Positions 42,038-50,385 of a stretch of 64,000 nt of DNA are shown piece by piece. The stretch is from Streptomyces lasiicapitis (GTDB lineage: Bacteria; Actinomycetota; Actinomycetes; Streptomycetales; Streptomycetaceae). The translations under genes and the position numbers were made by a program. The notes beneath the pieces are model-generated. The model was not told the DNA's origin. It was given only the letters and a program-made list of their open reading frames with translations, and made no database searches. Every line of letters starts with the position of its first letter. Position 1 is the first letter of the stretch. The DNA lies in assembly GCF_014646335.1 (NCBI RefSeq), contig NZ_BMNG01000020.1, positions 62,001 through 126,000 of the forward strand. The letters run 5' to 3'.

Positions 42038-42685
42038 ATGTCGGCGATCCGGATGCTGGTCCTGGGGGCGGTCCGTCAGCACGGGCGGGCGCACGGCTAT
42101 CAAGTGCGCAACGACCTGGAGTTCTGGGGCGCCCACGAGTGGTCCAACGCCAAGCCGGGCTCGATCTACCACGCCTTGAAGCAGCTGGCCAAGCAAGGCC
42201 TGCTGCACGAGCACGAGACGGCGCCGTCCACGGCGGGCGGCCCGCCGCGCACGGAGTACGAGATCACGGAGCGGGGCGCCGAGGAGTTCTTCGCCCTGCT
42301 CCGCAGCGCCCTGACGGCCGTCGCGCACGACCAGAAGTCCGATGTGCTCTCGTCGGCGGTCGGCTTCATGGTCGACCTGCCGCGCGAGGAGGTCGTCTCG
42401 CTCCTGAAGGAGCGGGTGCGCGCCATCGAGGGCTGGCGCCACTCCATCACGGAGTACTACACGCCGGAGGACGGCCCCGAACAGCTCGGCCACATCGGCG
42501 AGATCATGAATCTCTGGCTGCACTCGGCCGACGCGGGCGAGGAGTGGACCAAGAGCCTGATCGAGCGCATCGAGAACGGCGCGTACACCTTCGCCGGTGA
42601 GGGCGAGCCGTTCGTGGCGGTGCTCGCGGACGGCGAGGAGAACCCGTTCGCGACGGGGGAGAGGCACCCCGGGGACGAGGCCTGA
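42038..42685 (+). CDS. PadR-family transcriptional regulator
   Basis: This 215-aa regulator has the PadR winged helix (MSAIRMLVLGAVRQHGRAHG, KPGSIYHALKQLAKQGLL, RTEYEITERG) and a C-terminal Vir-type helical dimerisation domain. PadR proteins repress drug-efflux genes until a toxic compound binds. It sits directly before a DrrAB-type ABC transporter and has matching palindromes before itself and before the transporter. ATG 42038, GAGAGG upstream. Confidence 0.9.
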   Translation: MSAIRMLVLGAVRQHGRAHGYQVRNDLEFWGAHEWSNAKPGSIYHALKQLAKQGLLHEHETAPSTAGGPPRTEYEITERGAEEFFALLRSALTAVAHDQKSDVLSSAVGFMVDLPREEVVSLLKERVRAIEGWRHSITEYYTPEDGPEQLGHIGEIMNLWLHSADAGEEWTKSLIERIENGAYTFAGEGEPFVAVLADGEENPFATGERHPGDEA

Positions 42686-42734
42686 GGCGCCCCGAAGACA
42701 CACTGAGAATGTGACGCAGGCCACTCTTCTTTCT

Positions 42735-42756
42735 GGTTAATCAAGTTTGACTAACC
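42735..42756. promoter_or_regulatory. Candidate PadR operator 2
   Basis: A 22-bp near-palindrome with arms GGTTAATCAA and TTGACTAACC. It lies 73-94 bp before the ABC ATPase start and shares TCAA-N2-TTGACTA with the perfect site at 42783-42800. Confidence 0.7.
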
Positions 42757-42782
42757 GGCCCTTCGGGGATACCTTCGACCAC

Positions 42783-42800
42783 CTAGTCAAGCTTGACTAG
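42783..42800. promoter_or_regulatory. Candidate PadR operator 3 (perfect palindrome)
   Basis: CTAGTCAAGCTTGACTAG is a perfect 18-bp palindrome, 28 bp before the ABC ATPase start. Its centre is 46 bp from that of operator 2. Confidence 0.8.
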
Positions 42801-42828
42801 AGGGGCGCGGGGGGCTGGAGGGAGACGC

Positions 42829-43800
42829 ATGACGGACGCGATCGTCGTCGAAGGCGTACGGAAGAGGTACGGCGAGAAGCGGGCTCTGGACGGGCTCGAC
42901 CTGGTGGCCGCGCGGGGCACGGTGCACGGCGTGCTCGGGCCGAACGGCGCGGGCAAGACCACGGCGGTGCGGATCATGGCCACGCTGCTTCGGGCGGACG
43001 AGGGCCGCGTGGAGATCGCCGGGTGCGACGCGGCCCGGCAGCCGCGCGAGCTGCGCCGCCGCATCGGCCTGCTCGGCCAGCACGCCGCCGTCGACGAGGA
43101 GCTCAGCGGCCTGCAGAACCTGGAGATGTTCGGCCGGCTTTACCACCTGGGCGCCCGCCACGCGCGCGTGCGGGCCGACGAGCTCCTGGACCGCTTCGGC
43201 CTCGCCGACACCGGCCGCAAGGCGGTCAAGCAGTACAGCGGCGGCATGCGGCGCCGCCTGGACCTCGCGGCGTCGCTGATCACGGAACCGGAGGTGCTGT
43301 TCCTCGACGAGCCGACCACGGGCCTGGACCCGCGCGGCCGCGCCGAGGTGTGGGAGGCGGTGCGCTCCCTGGTGGGCGGCGGCACGACGGTGCTCCTGAC
43401 CACCCAGTACCTGGAAGAGGCCGACCAGTTGGCCGACCGGATCTCCCTGATCGACCACGGCAAGGTCATCGCGGAGGGCACGGCGGACGACCTGAAGGCG
43501 AAGCTCGGCGGCGACCGCATCGACGTCGTGGTGCGCGACGGCGCCCAACTGGTGCGCGCGGCACGGCTGCTGCCGGGCCCCGGCGTCGACCACGACGACG
43601 TCACGGTGGACGCGGACCGCCGCCTGGCCAGCGCGCCGGTGGCCGACCGCATGGAGGCGCTGACCCGGGTCGTACAGGCGCTCCAGGAGGAGGGCATCGA
43701 GGCGGAGGACATCGCGGTGCGCAGGCCGACCCTCGACGAGGTGTTCCTGCGCCTGACGGGACGTACCGAGGATCAGGACCGCATGAAGGAGGCCGTGTGA
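42829..43800 (+). CDS. ABC transporter ATPase, DrrA-type
   Basis: This 323-aa ATPase has Walker A GPNGAGKTTA, the Q-loop GLLGQHAAV, signature YSGGMRRRLDLAASL, Walker B VLFLDEPTTGLD and H-region LLTTQYLEEAD, plus the C-terminal DrrA extension (RRPTLDEVFLRLTG). DrrA-type ATPases power export of drugs such as anthracyclines. ATG 42829 follows GGAGGGAG. It overlaps the permease by 4 bp and is probably repressed by the adjacent PadR protein. Confidence 0.93.
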   Translation: MTDAIVVEGVRKRYGEKRALDGLDLVAARGTVHGVLGPNGAGKTTAVRIMATLLRADEGRVEIAGCDAARQPRELRRRIGLLGQHAAVDEELSGLQNLEMFGRLYHLGARHARVRADELLDRFGLADTGRKAVKQYSGGMRRRLDLAASLITEPEVLFLDEPTTGLDPRGRAEVWEAVRSLVGGGTTVLLTTQYLEEADQLADRISLIDHGKVIAEGTADDLKAKLGGDRIDVVVRDGAQLVRAARLLPGPGVDHDDVTVDADRRLASAPVADRMEALTRVVQALQEEGIEAEDIAVRRPTLDEVFLRLTGRTEDQDRMKEAV

Positions 43801-44639
43801 GTACGACGACTGGCGATACGCCCATGGCGGTGGCGGAGCCCGGGGCGGGCGGCTCGCGGATCGGCTGGGCGGTCACCGACTCCTGGACGATGACGCGGCG
43901 CGAACTCGCCCACTGGGCGCGGCAGCCGGTGCAGGTCTTCGTGGGGCTCGCGTTCCCCGTGATGATGCTGCTGATGTTCAACTACCTCATCGGCGGCGGC
44001 AAGGGCATCCAGGGGGACTACGCCGAGTTCCTGGTGCCCGGCATGTTCGCGCTGACCATGGTGTTCGGCCTGGACGCCACGATGGTCGCGGTGACCACCG
44101 ACCTCAACAAGGGCGTGGTCGACCGCTTCCGGTCCATGCCGATGACCAACGGCGCGGTCCTGGTGGGCCGTTCGGTCGCCGACATGCTCCAGTCCTTCGC
44201 CTCCCTCATCGTCATGATGGGCGTCGGCCTCACGATCGGCTGGCGCTGGCACGGATCGTTCGCCGGGGTGCTTGGGGCTGTGGGCCTGTTGATGCTGCTT
44301 CGCTTCGCGATGCTGTGGATCGGCATCTACCTCGCGATGGTCGCGGGCAAGCCGGAGCTGGTGATGGCCGTGCAGATCCTGGTCTGGCCGGTGGGCTTCC
44401 TCTCCAACGCGTTCACCGTTCCGCAGAACATGCCGGACTGGCTGGGGGCGGCGGTGGAGTGGAACCCGATGTCGGCGACCGGGACGGCGGTCCGGGACCT
44501 CTTCGACAATGATCCCGGGGTCCTTGGCACGTCCTGGGCGGCGGAGCACGCCGGGCTCCTTGCGGTGGTGTGGCCGGTGGTCCTTGTGGGCCTCTTCCTG
44601 CCGCTGGCTGTGCGGAGGTTCGGGGCGCTGAGCAAGTAG
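43797..44639 (+). CDS. ABC-2 type permease, DrrB-type
   Basis: This 280-aa permease has six predicted helices, starting with VQVFVGLAFPVMMLLMFNYL and ending with VVWPVVLVGLFLPLAV. It has the ABC-2 motif LNKGVVDRFRSMPMTNGAVL between helices 2 and 3 and WNPMSATGTAVRDLF before the last helix. It pairs with the DrrA-type ATPase (GTGA overlap). Together they form a half-size drug exporter; the substrate is not predictable. Confidence 0.92.
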   Translation: MSTTTGDTPMAVAEPGAGGSRIGWAVTDSWTMTRRELAHWARQPVQVFVGLAFPVMMLLMFNYLIGGGKGIQGDYAEFLVPGMFALTMVFGLDATMVAVTTDLNKGVVDRFRSMPMTNGAVLVGRSVADMLQSFASLIVMMGVGLTIGWRWHGSFAGVLGAVGLLMLLRFAMLWIGIYLAMVAGKPELVMAVQILVWPVGFLSNAFTVPQNMPDWLGAAVEWNPMSATGTAVRDLFDNDPGVLGTSWAAEHAGLLAVVWPVVLVGLFLPLAVRRFGALSK

Positions 44640-44654
44640 GGGTTGCGGGCCGCT

Positions 44655-44842
44655 CCCCAATCCCACCCCTTCCCGAAACCGGGGGCTCTGCCCCCGGACC
44701 CCCGCTCCTCAAACGCCGGAGGGGCTGAATATGTGCCCGTTGCGGCAAGGTTCCAGCCCGTCCGGCGTTTGAGGACGAGCCGCGAAGCGGCGATACGGGG
44801 TCTGGGGCGGAGCCCCAGTTTCGGGAAGGGGCGGGATTGGGG
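44655..44842. repeat. Large imperfect inverted repeat of dispersed-repeat units
   Basis: Outer 25-bp arms (44655-44679 and 44818-44842) differ at one position. Inner arms with the CCTCAAACGCCGGA core lie at 44707-44726 and 44754-44774. Two copies of the Streptomyces intergenic repeat thus face each other; the right one has an extra hairpin (GCCGCGAAGCGGC). It lies between the convergent permease and glutamate decarboxylase genes and can act as terminator for both. Confidence 0.85.
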
Positions 44843-44867
44843 AGGCCCCCGGCAGGGCCCACCCGCC

Positions 44868-46283
44868 TCAGTGATGGAAACCGGTCGCCGCCCCCCGATC
44901 CCGCGTAAGCGGATGCGCCTGCCGCCGCAACTCCGGCAGCAACCGCCCCAGGTCCTCCACGAAAAGCTGCGCAAGATCGGCCGAGAACCCGTTCCGGCAG
45001 ACGACCCGAAGAACGGCCAGGTCCTCCCGGTTCGCCGGGAACGTATACGCCGGCACAAGCCACCCCCGCTCCCGCAACCGCCGAGCCACATCGAACACGT
45101 CGTACGCCGAAACATCCGCCGCGGTCGTGAACGCGAACACCGGCAACTCGTCCCCCCGGGTGAGAAGCCGAAAGTCCCCCAGGGCCTCGATGCGCGCGGC
45201 AAGCCCCCGGGCCACGTTCCGGGAAGCCTGCTGCACGGCCCGATACCCCTCACGCCCGAGCCGCAGAAACGTGTAGTACTGCGCCACGACCTGTGCCCCC
45301 GGCCGCGAGAAGTTCAGCGCGAACGTAGGCATGTCCCCGCCGAGATAGTTCACCCGGAACACCAACTCCTCCGGCAACTCGGCGGGCGTACGCCACAGCG
45401 CCCACCCGACACCGGGATAGACGAGCCCGTACTTGTGCCCGGAGGTGTTGATCGACGACACACGAGGCAGCCGGAAGTCCCAGACGAGATCCTCGTCGAG
45501 GAACGGCGCGATCATCGCGCCGGACGCCCCGTCGACGTGGACGGGGATGTCGAGACCGGTGCGCTCCTGGAGCGCGTCCAGCGCCGCGCACACGTCCGCC
45601 ACGGGCTCGTACGACCCGTCGAAGGTGGAGCCGAGGACGGCCACGACGCCGATGGTGTTCTCGTCGCACAGCTCCGCGGCGGCCTCGGCGGAGAGGTGGA
45701 AACGGTCGCCCTCCATGGGCACCTGCCGCGCCTCCACCTCCCAGAAGTCGCAGAACTTCTCCCAGCAGACCTGCACGTTCACGCCCATGACGAGATTCGG
45801 GCGGGCCTCGCGCGAGGGGTAGCGGTCGGTGTTGCGCCGCATCCAGCGCCGCTTGAGGGCCATCCCGGCGAGCATGCACGCCTCGCTCGACCCGGTGGTC
45901 GAACACCCGACGGCCGTCGCCGGGTCGGGGGCGTTCCACAGGTCGGCGAGCATGGCGACGCAGCGGCGCTCCAGCTCCGCCGTGCGCGGGTACTCGTCCT
46001 TGTCGATCATGTTCTTGTCCCGGCACTCCGCCATCAGCACACTGGCCTGCGGCTCCATCCAGGTCGTGACGAAGGTGGCCAGGTTGAGCCGCGAGTTGCC
46101 GTCGAGCATCAGCTCGTCATGGACCAGTTGGTACGCGGTCGTTGGCGGCATCGGATCCTGCGGGAGCCGGTGCTTGGGCGGGGCCTGCGCCATGCCGCCG
46201 ACGGGGTTCGCCTCGCCGTAGAACGGATTGACGGACAGCGGGCGCTCGTCGCGGCGGTCGTCCGTGCCACGGTGCAGCGACAT
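44868..46283 (-). CDS. gad: Glutamate decarboxylase
   Basis: This 471-aa PLP enzyme of the group II decarboxylases converts glutamate to GABA and CO2. Features are NLATFVTTWMEPQA for substrate, GCSTTGSSEACMLAGMALK for the PLP phosphate (in part), HVDGASGAMIAPF, the PLP-Schiff base Lys284 (INTSGHKYGLVYPG) and VPAYTFP near the end. Length matches bacterial GadA/B. ATG 46283 follows GGAGG. It is divergent from tipA and convergent with the ABC permease gene. Confidence 0.92.
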   Translation of the reverse strand: MSLHRGTDDRRDERPLSVNPFYGEANPVGGMAQAPPKHRLPQDPMPPTTAYQLVHDELMLDGNSRLNLATFVTTWMEPQASVLMAECRDKNMIDKDEYPRTAELERRCVAMLADLWNAPDPATAVGCSTTGSSEACMLAGMALKRRWMRRNTDRYPSREARPNLVMGVNVQVCWEKFCDFWEVEARQVPMEGDRFHLSAEAAAELCDENTIGVVAVLGSTFDGSYEPVADVCAALDALQERTGLDIPVHVDGASGAMIAPFLDEDLVWDFRLPRVSSINTSGHKYGLVYPGVGWALWRTPAELPEELVFRVNYLGGDMPTFALNFSRPGAQVVAQYYTFLRLGREGYRAVQQASRNVARGLAARIEALGDFRLLTRGDELPVFAFTTAADVSAYDVFDVARRLRERGWLVPAYTFPANREDLAVLRVVCRNGFSADLAQLFVEDLGRLLPELRRQAHPLTRDRGAATGFHH

Positions 46284-46369
46284 GGAGGTGCCTCCGGTCG
46301 GTCGGGGCGTACGGCTCTCGCGGTCACTGTAGGCGGGCAAACGGGACATAACATCCCGAGAATTCGGAC

Positions 46370-46400
46370 TTGCACCTCACGTGACGTGAGGACCCAGGCT
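46370..46400 (+). promoter_or_regulatory. tipA promoter with MerR-type palindrome
   Basis: TTGCAC (46370-46375) and CAGGCT (46395-46400) are separated by 19 bp, the long spacer of MerR-activated promoters. CCTCACGTGACGTGAGG (46375-46391) is a perfect 17-bp palindrome filling the spacer. This matches the thiostrepton-inducible ptipA layout closely. Confidence 0.88.
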
Positions 46401-46401
46401 G

Positions 46402-46425
46402 AGCCACGTACCAAGCCACGTACCA
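46402..46425. repeat. Two tandem 12-bp units in the tipA leader
   Basis: AGCCACGTACCA is repeated without a gap just downstream of the -10, in the 5' untranslated region. The strong ribosome binding site GGAGGGG follows. Confidence 0.8.
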
Positions 46426-46444
46426 AGAAGGAGGGGACGGAGGT

Positions 46445-47212
46445 ATGAGCTACTCCGTGGGACAGGTCGCCGGTTTCGCCGGGATCACGGTGCGCACGCT
46501 GCACCACTACGACGAGATCGGCCTGCTCGCGCCCGGCGGGCGCAGCCACGCGGGGCACCGGCGCTACAGCGACGCGGACCTCGACCGGCTCCAGCAGATC
46601 CTGTTCTACCGGGAGCTCGGCTTCCCCCTCGACGAGGTCGCGGCCCTGCTCGACGACCCCGAGGCGGACCCGCGCGCGCACCTGCGCCGCCAGCACGAGC
46701 TGCTGACCGCCCGGATCGCCAAGCTGCAGCAGATGGCCGAGGCCGTGGAGACCGCCATGGAGGCGAGACGCATGGGCATCAACCTCACGCCCGAGGAGAA
46801 GTTCGAGGTCTTCGGAGACTTCGATCCCGACGAGCACGCGGAGGAGGTGGAGCGCCGCTGGGGCGACACCGAGGCGTACGCCGAGTCGCAGCGCCGCACC
46901 GCCGCGTACACCAAGGAGGACTGGAAGCGGCTGACCAGTGGGTTCGACGCGATCCACGCGCGCATGGCGGACCTGCTCGCTGCCGGTGTCGCCGCCGACT
47001 CCACGGAGGCGATGGACGTCGCCGAGGAGCACCGCCTCTTCATGCACTCCACCTCCTACGACTGCGACCACGCGTTCCATGTCTGCCTCGGCGACATGTA
47101 CGTGTCCGACGCCCGCTTCACGGCCACGTACGAGGCCATCCGGCCGGGCCTCGCGGTGTACATGCGCGACGCGATCCGGGCGAACGCGGCCCGCGCGGGC
47201 GCCGCGGGCTGA
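46445..47212 (+). CDS. tipA: TipA, thiopeptide-responsive MerR-family regulator
   Basis: This 255-aa protein matches TipAL: MerR helix-turn-helix (MSYSVGQVAGFAGITVRTLH), coiled coil at 75-110, then the TipAS drug-binding domain (MGINLTPEEKFEVFGDFDPD) ending in STSYDCDHAFHVCLGDMYVS with the conserved cysteine pair that captures thiopeptides such as thiostrepton. Met110 has its own GGAGG 8 nt upstream (46759-46763; ATG 46772), so the short sequestering form TipAS can be made from the same message. TipAL activates its own promoter when drug is bound. Confidence 0.95.
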   Translation: MSYSVGQVAGFAGITVRTLHHYDEIGLLAPGGRSHAGHRRYSDADLDRLQQILFYRELGFPLDEVAALLDDPEADPRAHLRRQHELLTARIAKLQQMAEAVETAMEARRMGINLTPEEKFEVFGDFDPDEHAEEVERRWGDTEAYAESQRRTAAYTKEDWKRLTSGFDAIHARMADLLAAGVAADSTEAMDVAEEHRLFMHSTSYDCDHAFHVCLGDMYVSDARFTATYEAIRPGLAVYMRDAIRANAARAGAAG

Positions 47213-47371
47213 CGGGGCGGGGCGGGCGGGGAAGCCGGGTGCACCCGGTGGAACCTGCCCGCTTCACCTTGCGTTGGTAACTTTGGGCGGCGGCCGATGT
47301 CATCACACCGCACGGCCCGCCCACAGAGCCCCACCCGCCGCACTTCCTCACACCCACAGGAGCCCGGAACC

Positions 47372-48547
47372 GTGACGACGCTTGCGCTCGGACCAAGCTG
47401 GCTGGATCCGGACTACCTGCTGAACCAGTTCGGTCTCTGGGGCCTGCTGCTGATCGTCTTCGCCGAGTCGGGCCTGCTCATCGGCTTCTTCCTGCCCGGT
47501 GACTCGCTCCTGTTCACCACGGGCCTGCTGATCACGACGAACAAGCTGGACACCCCGCTGTGGCTGGCCTGCATCCTGATCGTCGTCGCCGCGATCCTCG
47601 GCGACCAGGCCGGCTATCTCTTCGGCAAGAAGGTCGGCCCTTCGCTGTTCAACCGCCCGGACTCCAAGCTCTTCAAACAGGAGAACGTGGTCAAGGCCCA
47701 CGAGTTCTTCGAGAAGCACGGCCCGAAGTCCCTGGTCCTGGCCCGCTTCGTGCCGATCGTGCGGACGTTCACGCCGATCATCGCCGGCGTCAGCGGCATG
47801 CGGTACCGCTCGTTCCTCACGTTCAACATCCTCGGCGGCGTCCTGTGGGGCGCGGGCGTCACGCTGCTCGGAGCCTGGCTCGGCAAGCACGAGTTCGTCC
47901 ACAAGAACATCGAGGCGATCCTGATCCTGATCGTCCTCATCTCGGTGGTCCCGATCATCGTCGAGTTCCTGCGGGCCCGCGGCAAGAGCAAGAAGGAGGC
48001 CGCCAAGGCCCCCGCCCAGGCGCAGGCCGCGCAGTCCCAGGCCCAGTCCCACGAGGACGGCCCGGCGGGCCCGCAGCAGTTCCAGGCCCAGCAGCAGCCC
48101 CAGTCCCCGTACCCGGGTCAGCAGGACGGTCAGTACGGCGGCCGGGGCGATCAGTACGGCAGTCAGGGTGATCAGTACGGCGGCCAGCAGTACCAGGCCC
48201 AGCAGCCGCAGTACGGCGACCACCAGACCCAGTTCCTGGGCCGCCAGCAGCCGCACCAGCCCCAGCAGCAGGGATACCCGGAGCAGCACCAGTACCAGCC
48301 CCAGCAGCCGCAGTACGGCGCCCAGCCCCAGCAGTACCAGGGCCAGTACGGCAACCAGTACGAGGGCCAGCAGTACCAAGCCCCGTACGACCCCGCCGCC
48401 CAGCAGTACGACGCCCAGCAGTACGAGAGCCAGCAGCCCCAGCAGTCCCCGTACCCGGACCACCAGACCCAGTACCTGGGCCGTCAGCAGCCCGAGCAGC
48501 CCCCGTATCCCGAAGAGCCCCAGCAGCCCGGCCACCCCAGGCACTGA
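47372..48547 (+). CDS. DedA-family membrane protein with long Gln/Tyr-rich tail
   Basis: The first 200 residues are a DedA/SNARE-associated protein: FAESGLLIGFFLPGDSLLFT, the FxxRFxPxxRTFxPxxAG motif (ARFVPIVRTFTPIIAGVSGM) and NILGGVLWG. DedA proteins move undecaprenyl phosphate or other lipids across the membrane. Residues 205-391 are extremely rich in Gln, Tyr, Pro and Gly and contain two copies of DHQTQ(F/Y)LGRQQP; the tail should be cytoplasmic and disordered. The GTG start is preceded by AGGAG. Confidence 0.9.
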   Translation: MTTLALGPSWLDPDYLLNQFGLWGLLLIVFAESGLLIGFFLPGDSLLFTTGLLITTNKLDTPLWLACILIVVAAILGDQAGYLFGKKVGPSLFNRPDSKLFKQENVVKAHEFFEKHGPKSLVLARFVPIVRTFTPIIAGVSGMRYRSFLTFNILGGVLWGAGVTLLGAWLGKHEFVHKNIEAILILIVLISVVPIIVEFLRARGKSKKEAAKAPAQAQAAQSQAQSHEDGPAGPQQFQAQQQPQSPYPGQQDGQYGGRGDQYGSQGDQYGGQQYQAQQPQYGDHQTQFLGRQQPHQPQQQGYPEQHQYQPQQPQYGAQPQQYQGQYGNQYEGQQYQAPYDPAAQQYDAQQYESQQPQQSPYPDHQTQYLGRQQPEQPPYPEEPQQPGHPRH

Positions 48548-48565
48548 CCGAGCCGCAGCCCTCCG

Positions 48566-48607
48566 TACGACAAGGTGCCCTGGAAGTACGACGAGGTGCC
48601 CTAGAAG
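48566..48607. repeat. Two tandem 21-bp units between DedA and ThrE genes
   Basis: TACGACAAGGTGCCCTGGAA and TACGACGAGGTGCCCTAGAA (first 20 bases of each unit) follow one another; the second overlaps the stop codon of the minus-strand exporter gene. Confidence 0.75.
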
Positions 48608-50259
48608 CCGCGCGTCCGCTTGGCCGCGCGGCGCGCCTTCTGGCCCTCGGGCCGCGGCGCCTTGAGGAACAGCCGGGACAGCTCGCCGCCCAGGTTCACG
48701 CCGATCGCGATGGCGAGGGCCAGGGCCGCCGCCTTGGAGAGCGAGGCGAGCCCGGGGTTCAGGTTGTTCCGGGCGATCTCGAGGAGCCCGAAGTACGTCG
48801 CGCTACCGGGCAGCAGCGGCCCGATCGCGGCCGTCACGTACGGCAGCGCGGACGCGAACCGGTAGCGCGAGAGCAACTGCCCGAACAGGCCCACGAGCCC
48901 CGCCGCGACCGCCGTGGCGGCCACCGGCGAGATGCCCCCGGTCCGCGCGAGGGCGCCGAACACGATCCAGGCGACCCCGCCGTTCAGCGTCACGAGCAGC
49001 ACGGTGGAACGTTCCTGCTGGAGCAGGATGGCGAAGGCCAGGCTCAGCGTCATGGACGCGAGAATCTGGATCAGCGGCCGGTCGCTGGAGTGGATCGACG
49101 TCTCCGGGTTGAGGCCCGCGTCCAGCGTCACGCCCAGATAGAGCACCATCAGGACGCCGCAGACGATGCCGACGATCAGGTACCCGACCTCCAGGAGTCG
49201 GGCGGCGGCGGTGATGTAGTAGCCGGTCAGGCCGTCCTGGACGCCCGCGACGAGCGCCCGCCCGGGGATCAGCGCGAAGAGACCACCGGTGATCACCGCG
49301 GACGCCTTCACGTCCGGCAGGTCGAGCAGACTGATCGCCACGCCCATCGCGGCCGGCGGCATCGCGGCGACCACGAACTGGTAGAACTCCGGCAGCCCGC
49401 GCCCCGCGCACAGCCACGCGAGCCGGTCGCCCAGCATCGCGCCGAGCGCGGCCGCCACGAACACAAGGACGTCACCGCCGACGAGCACGGAGGCCGAACC
49501 GGCGAGCAGCCCGGCCGCGGCCGTCAGCGCCCAGCCCGGGTAGGGGTGCCGGTTGCGGCGGAGGTCGGCGAGGCGCCGGTAGGCCTCCTCCAGGGAGATC
49601 TCGACGTCTTCGGAGCTGATGTCGTCCACGAGCCGGTAGACGGCCGACAGACGCGTGTAGTCGGTGCCACGGCGGCGCACGGTCCGCGACGCCGTCACCG
49701 GGTCGTCGACCAGCGAGGGCTGGTACGAGATGGCGATCAGCGTGAACGTGACGTTCGGCTCGCAGCGGTCGAGGCCGTACGAGTGGGTGACGGCGAACAT
49801 CGCCGCCTCCACGTCCTCCGCGCCCTCGCCGCCCGCGAGCAGCAGCTCGCCGATGCGCAGCGTCAGGTCCAGGACGCGCGGCACGGCGCGCCCCTCGTCG
49901 TCCTCGTGGTGCTTCTGCGTCGGCTCCGGCGCCGGGCGCTCGGCCACCGGGGTGCGCAGGATCGTGCGCATCCGGTCCTGCCAGGGCGCCTCCTTCACGA
50001 GCCGGACCACGGGAATCCCGGTGGGCGGGGTGAAGTGGGGCGGCGGCTGCCGGGAGTCGTACGTCTCGGGCGGAGTGAAGGCCGAGGACTCGGTGTCCTC
50101 GTTCGTCTGCGGAATTCTCAGACCGGACGGGATCGTGAACTCCGAAGAGGGGTGATCCTCCTCGGGCGGAGCCGTCTGGTCGACGCCGCCGACCGGAGTG
50201 AACGCGCTGTGGGCCTCGTCCGACTGCGGCTTGCGGTCTTCCTCCTCCGGTTCAGCCAC
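48601..50259 (-). CDS. Threonine/serine exporter family membrane protein (ThrE-like)
   Basis: This 552-aa protein has an acidic disordered N-terminus (1-110), a DUF1212/ThrE cytoplasmic part (RVLDLTLRIGELLLAGGEGA, DVEAAMFAVTHSYGLDR) and about ten membrane helices in two blocks, the second a ThrE_2 domain (LLPGSATYFGLLE). Corynebacterial ThrE exports threonine and serine; the same is likely here. The N-terminus holds four copies of an FTPP-type motif. GTG start. Confidence 0.88.
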   Translation of the reverse strand: MAEPEEEDRKPQSDEAHSAFTPVGGVDQTAPPEEDHPSSEFTIPSGLRIPQTNEDTESSAFTPPETYDSRQPPPHFTPPTGIPVVRLVKEAPWQDRMRTILRTPVAERPAPEPTQKHHEDDEGRAVPRVLDLTLRIGELLLAGGEGAEDVEAAMFAVTHSYGLDRCEPNVTFTLIAISYQPSLVDDPVTASRTVRRRGTDYTRLSAVYRLVDDISSEDVEISLEEAYRRLADLRRNRHPYPGWALTAAAGLLAGSASVLVGGDVLVFVAAALGAMLGDRLAWLCAGRGLPEFYQFVVAAMPPAAMGVAISLLDLPDVKASAVITGGLFALIPGRALVAGVQDGLTGYYITAAARLLEVGYLIVGIVCGVLMVLYLGVTLDAGLNPETSIHSSDRPLIQILASMTLSLAFAILLQQERSTVLLVTLNGGVAWIVFGALARTGGISPVAATAVAAGLVGLFGQLLSRYRFASALPYVTAAIGPLLPGSATYFGLLEIARNNLNPGLASLSKAAALALAIAIGVNLGGELSRLFLKAPRPEGQKARRAAKRTRGF

Positions 50260-50328
50260 GACTCCAGCCTCGCTCGTGTGTACGTACGTGTCGTGCGCAC
50301 CATACGTACGTCAGTATGCGCAGGGAAA

Positions 50329-50375
50329 CACGAACGGGCCGCGTGACCTGGTGAAGGTCGCGCGGCCCGTTCGTG
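50329..50375 (-). terminator. Hairpin terminator after ppa
   Basis: Twenty-base arms (50329-50348 and 50356-50375) differ at one position, a G-U pair in RNA, around a 7-nt loop. It lies 11 bp after the ppa stop and upstream of the exporter gene, separating the two minus-strand genes. Confidence 0.85.
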
Positions 50376-50385
50376 TACGTGCGGC

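Noticed and set aside
42783..42800. Palindrome before the ABC genes as a phage or plasmid attachment site
   Set aside because: Two related copies sit before padR and the ABC genes, which fits operators; no integrase or flanking duplication.
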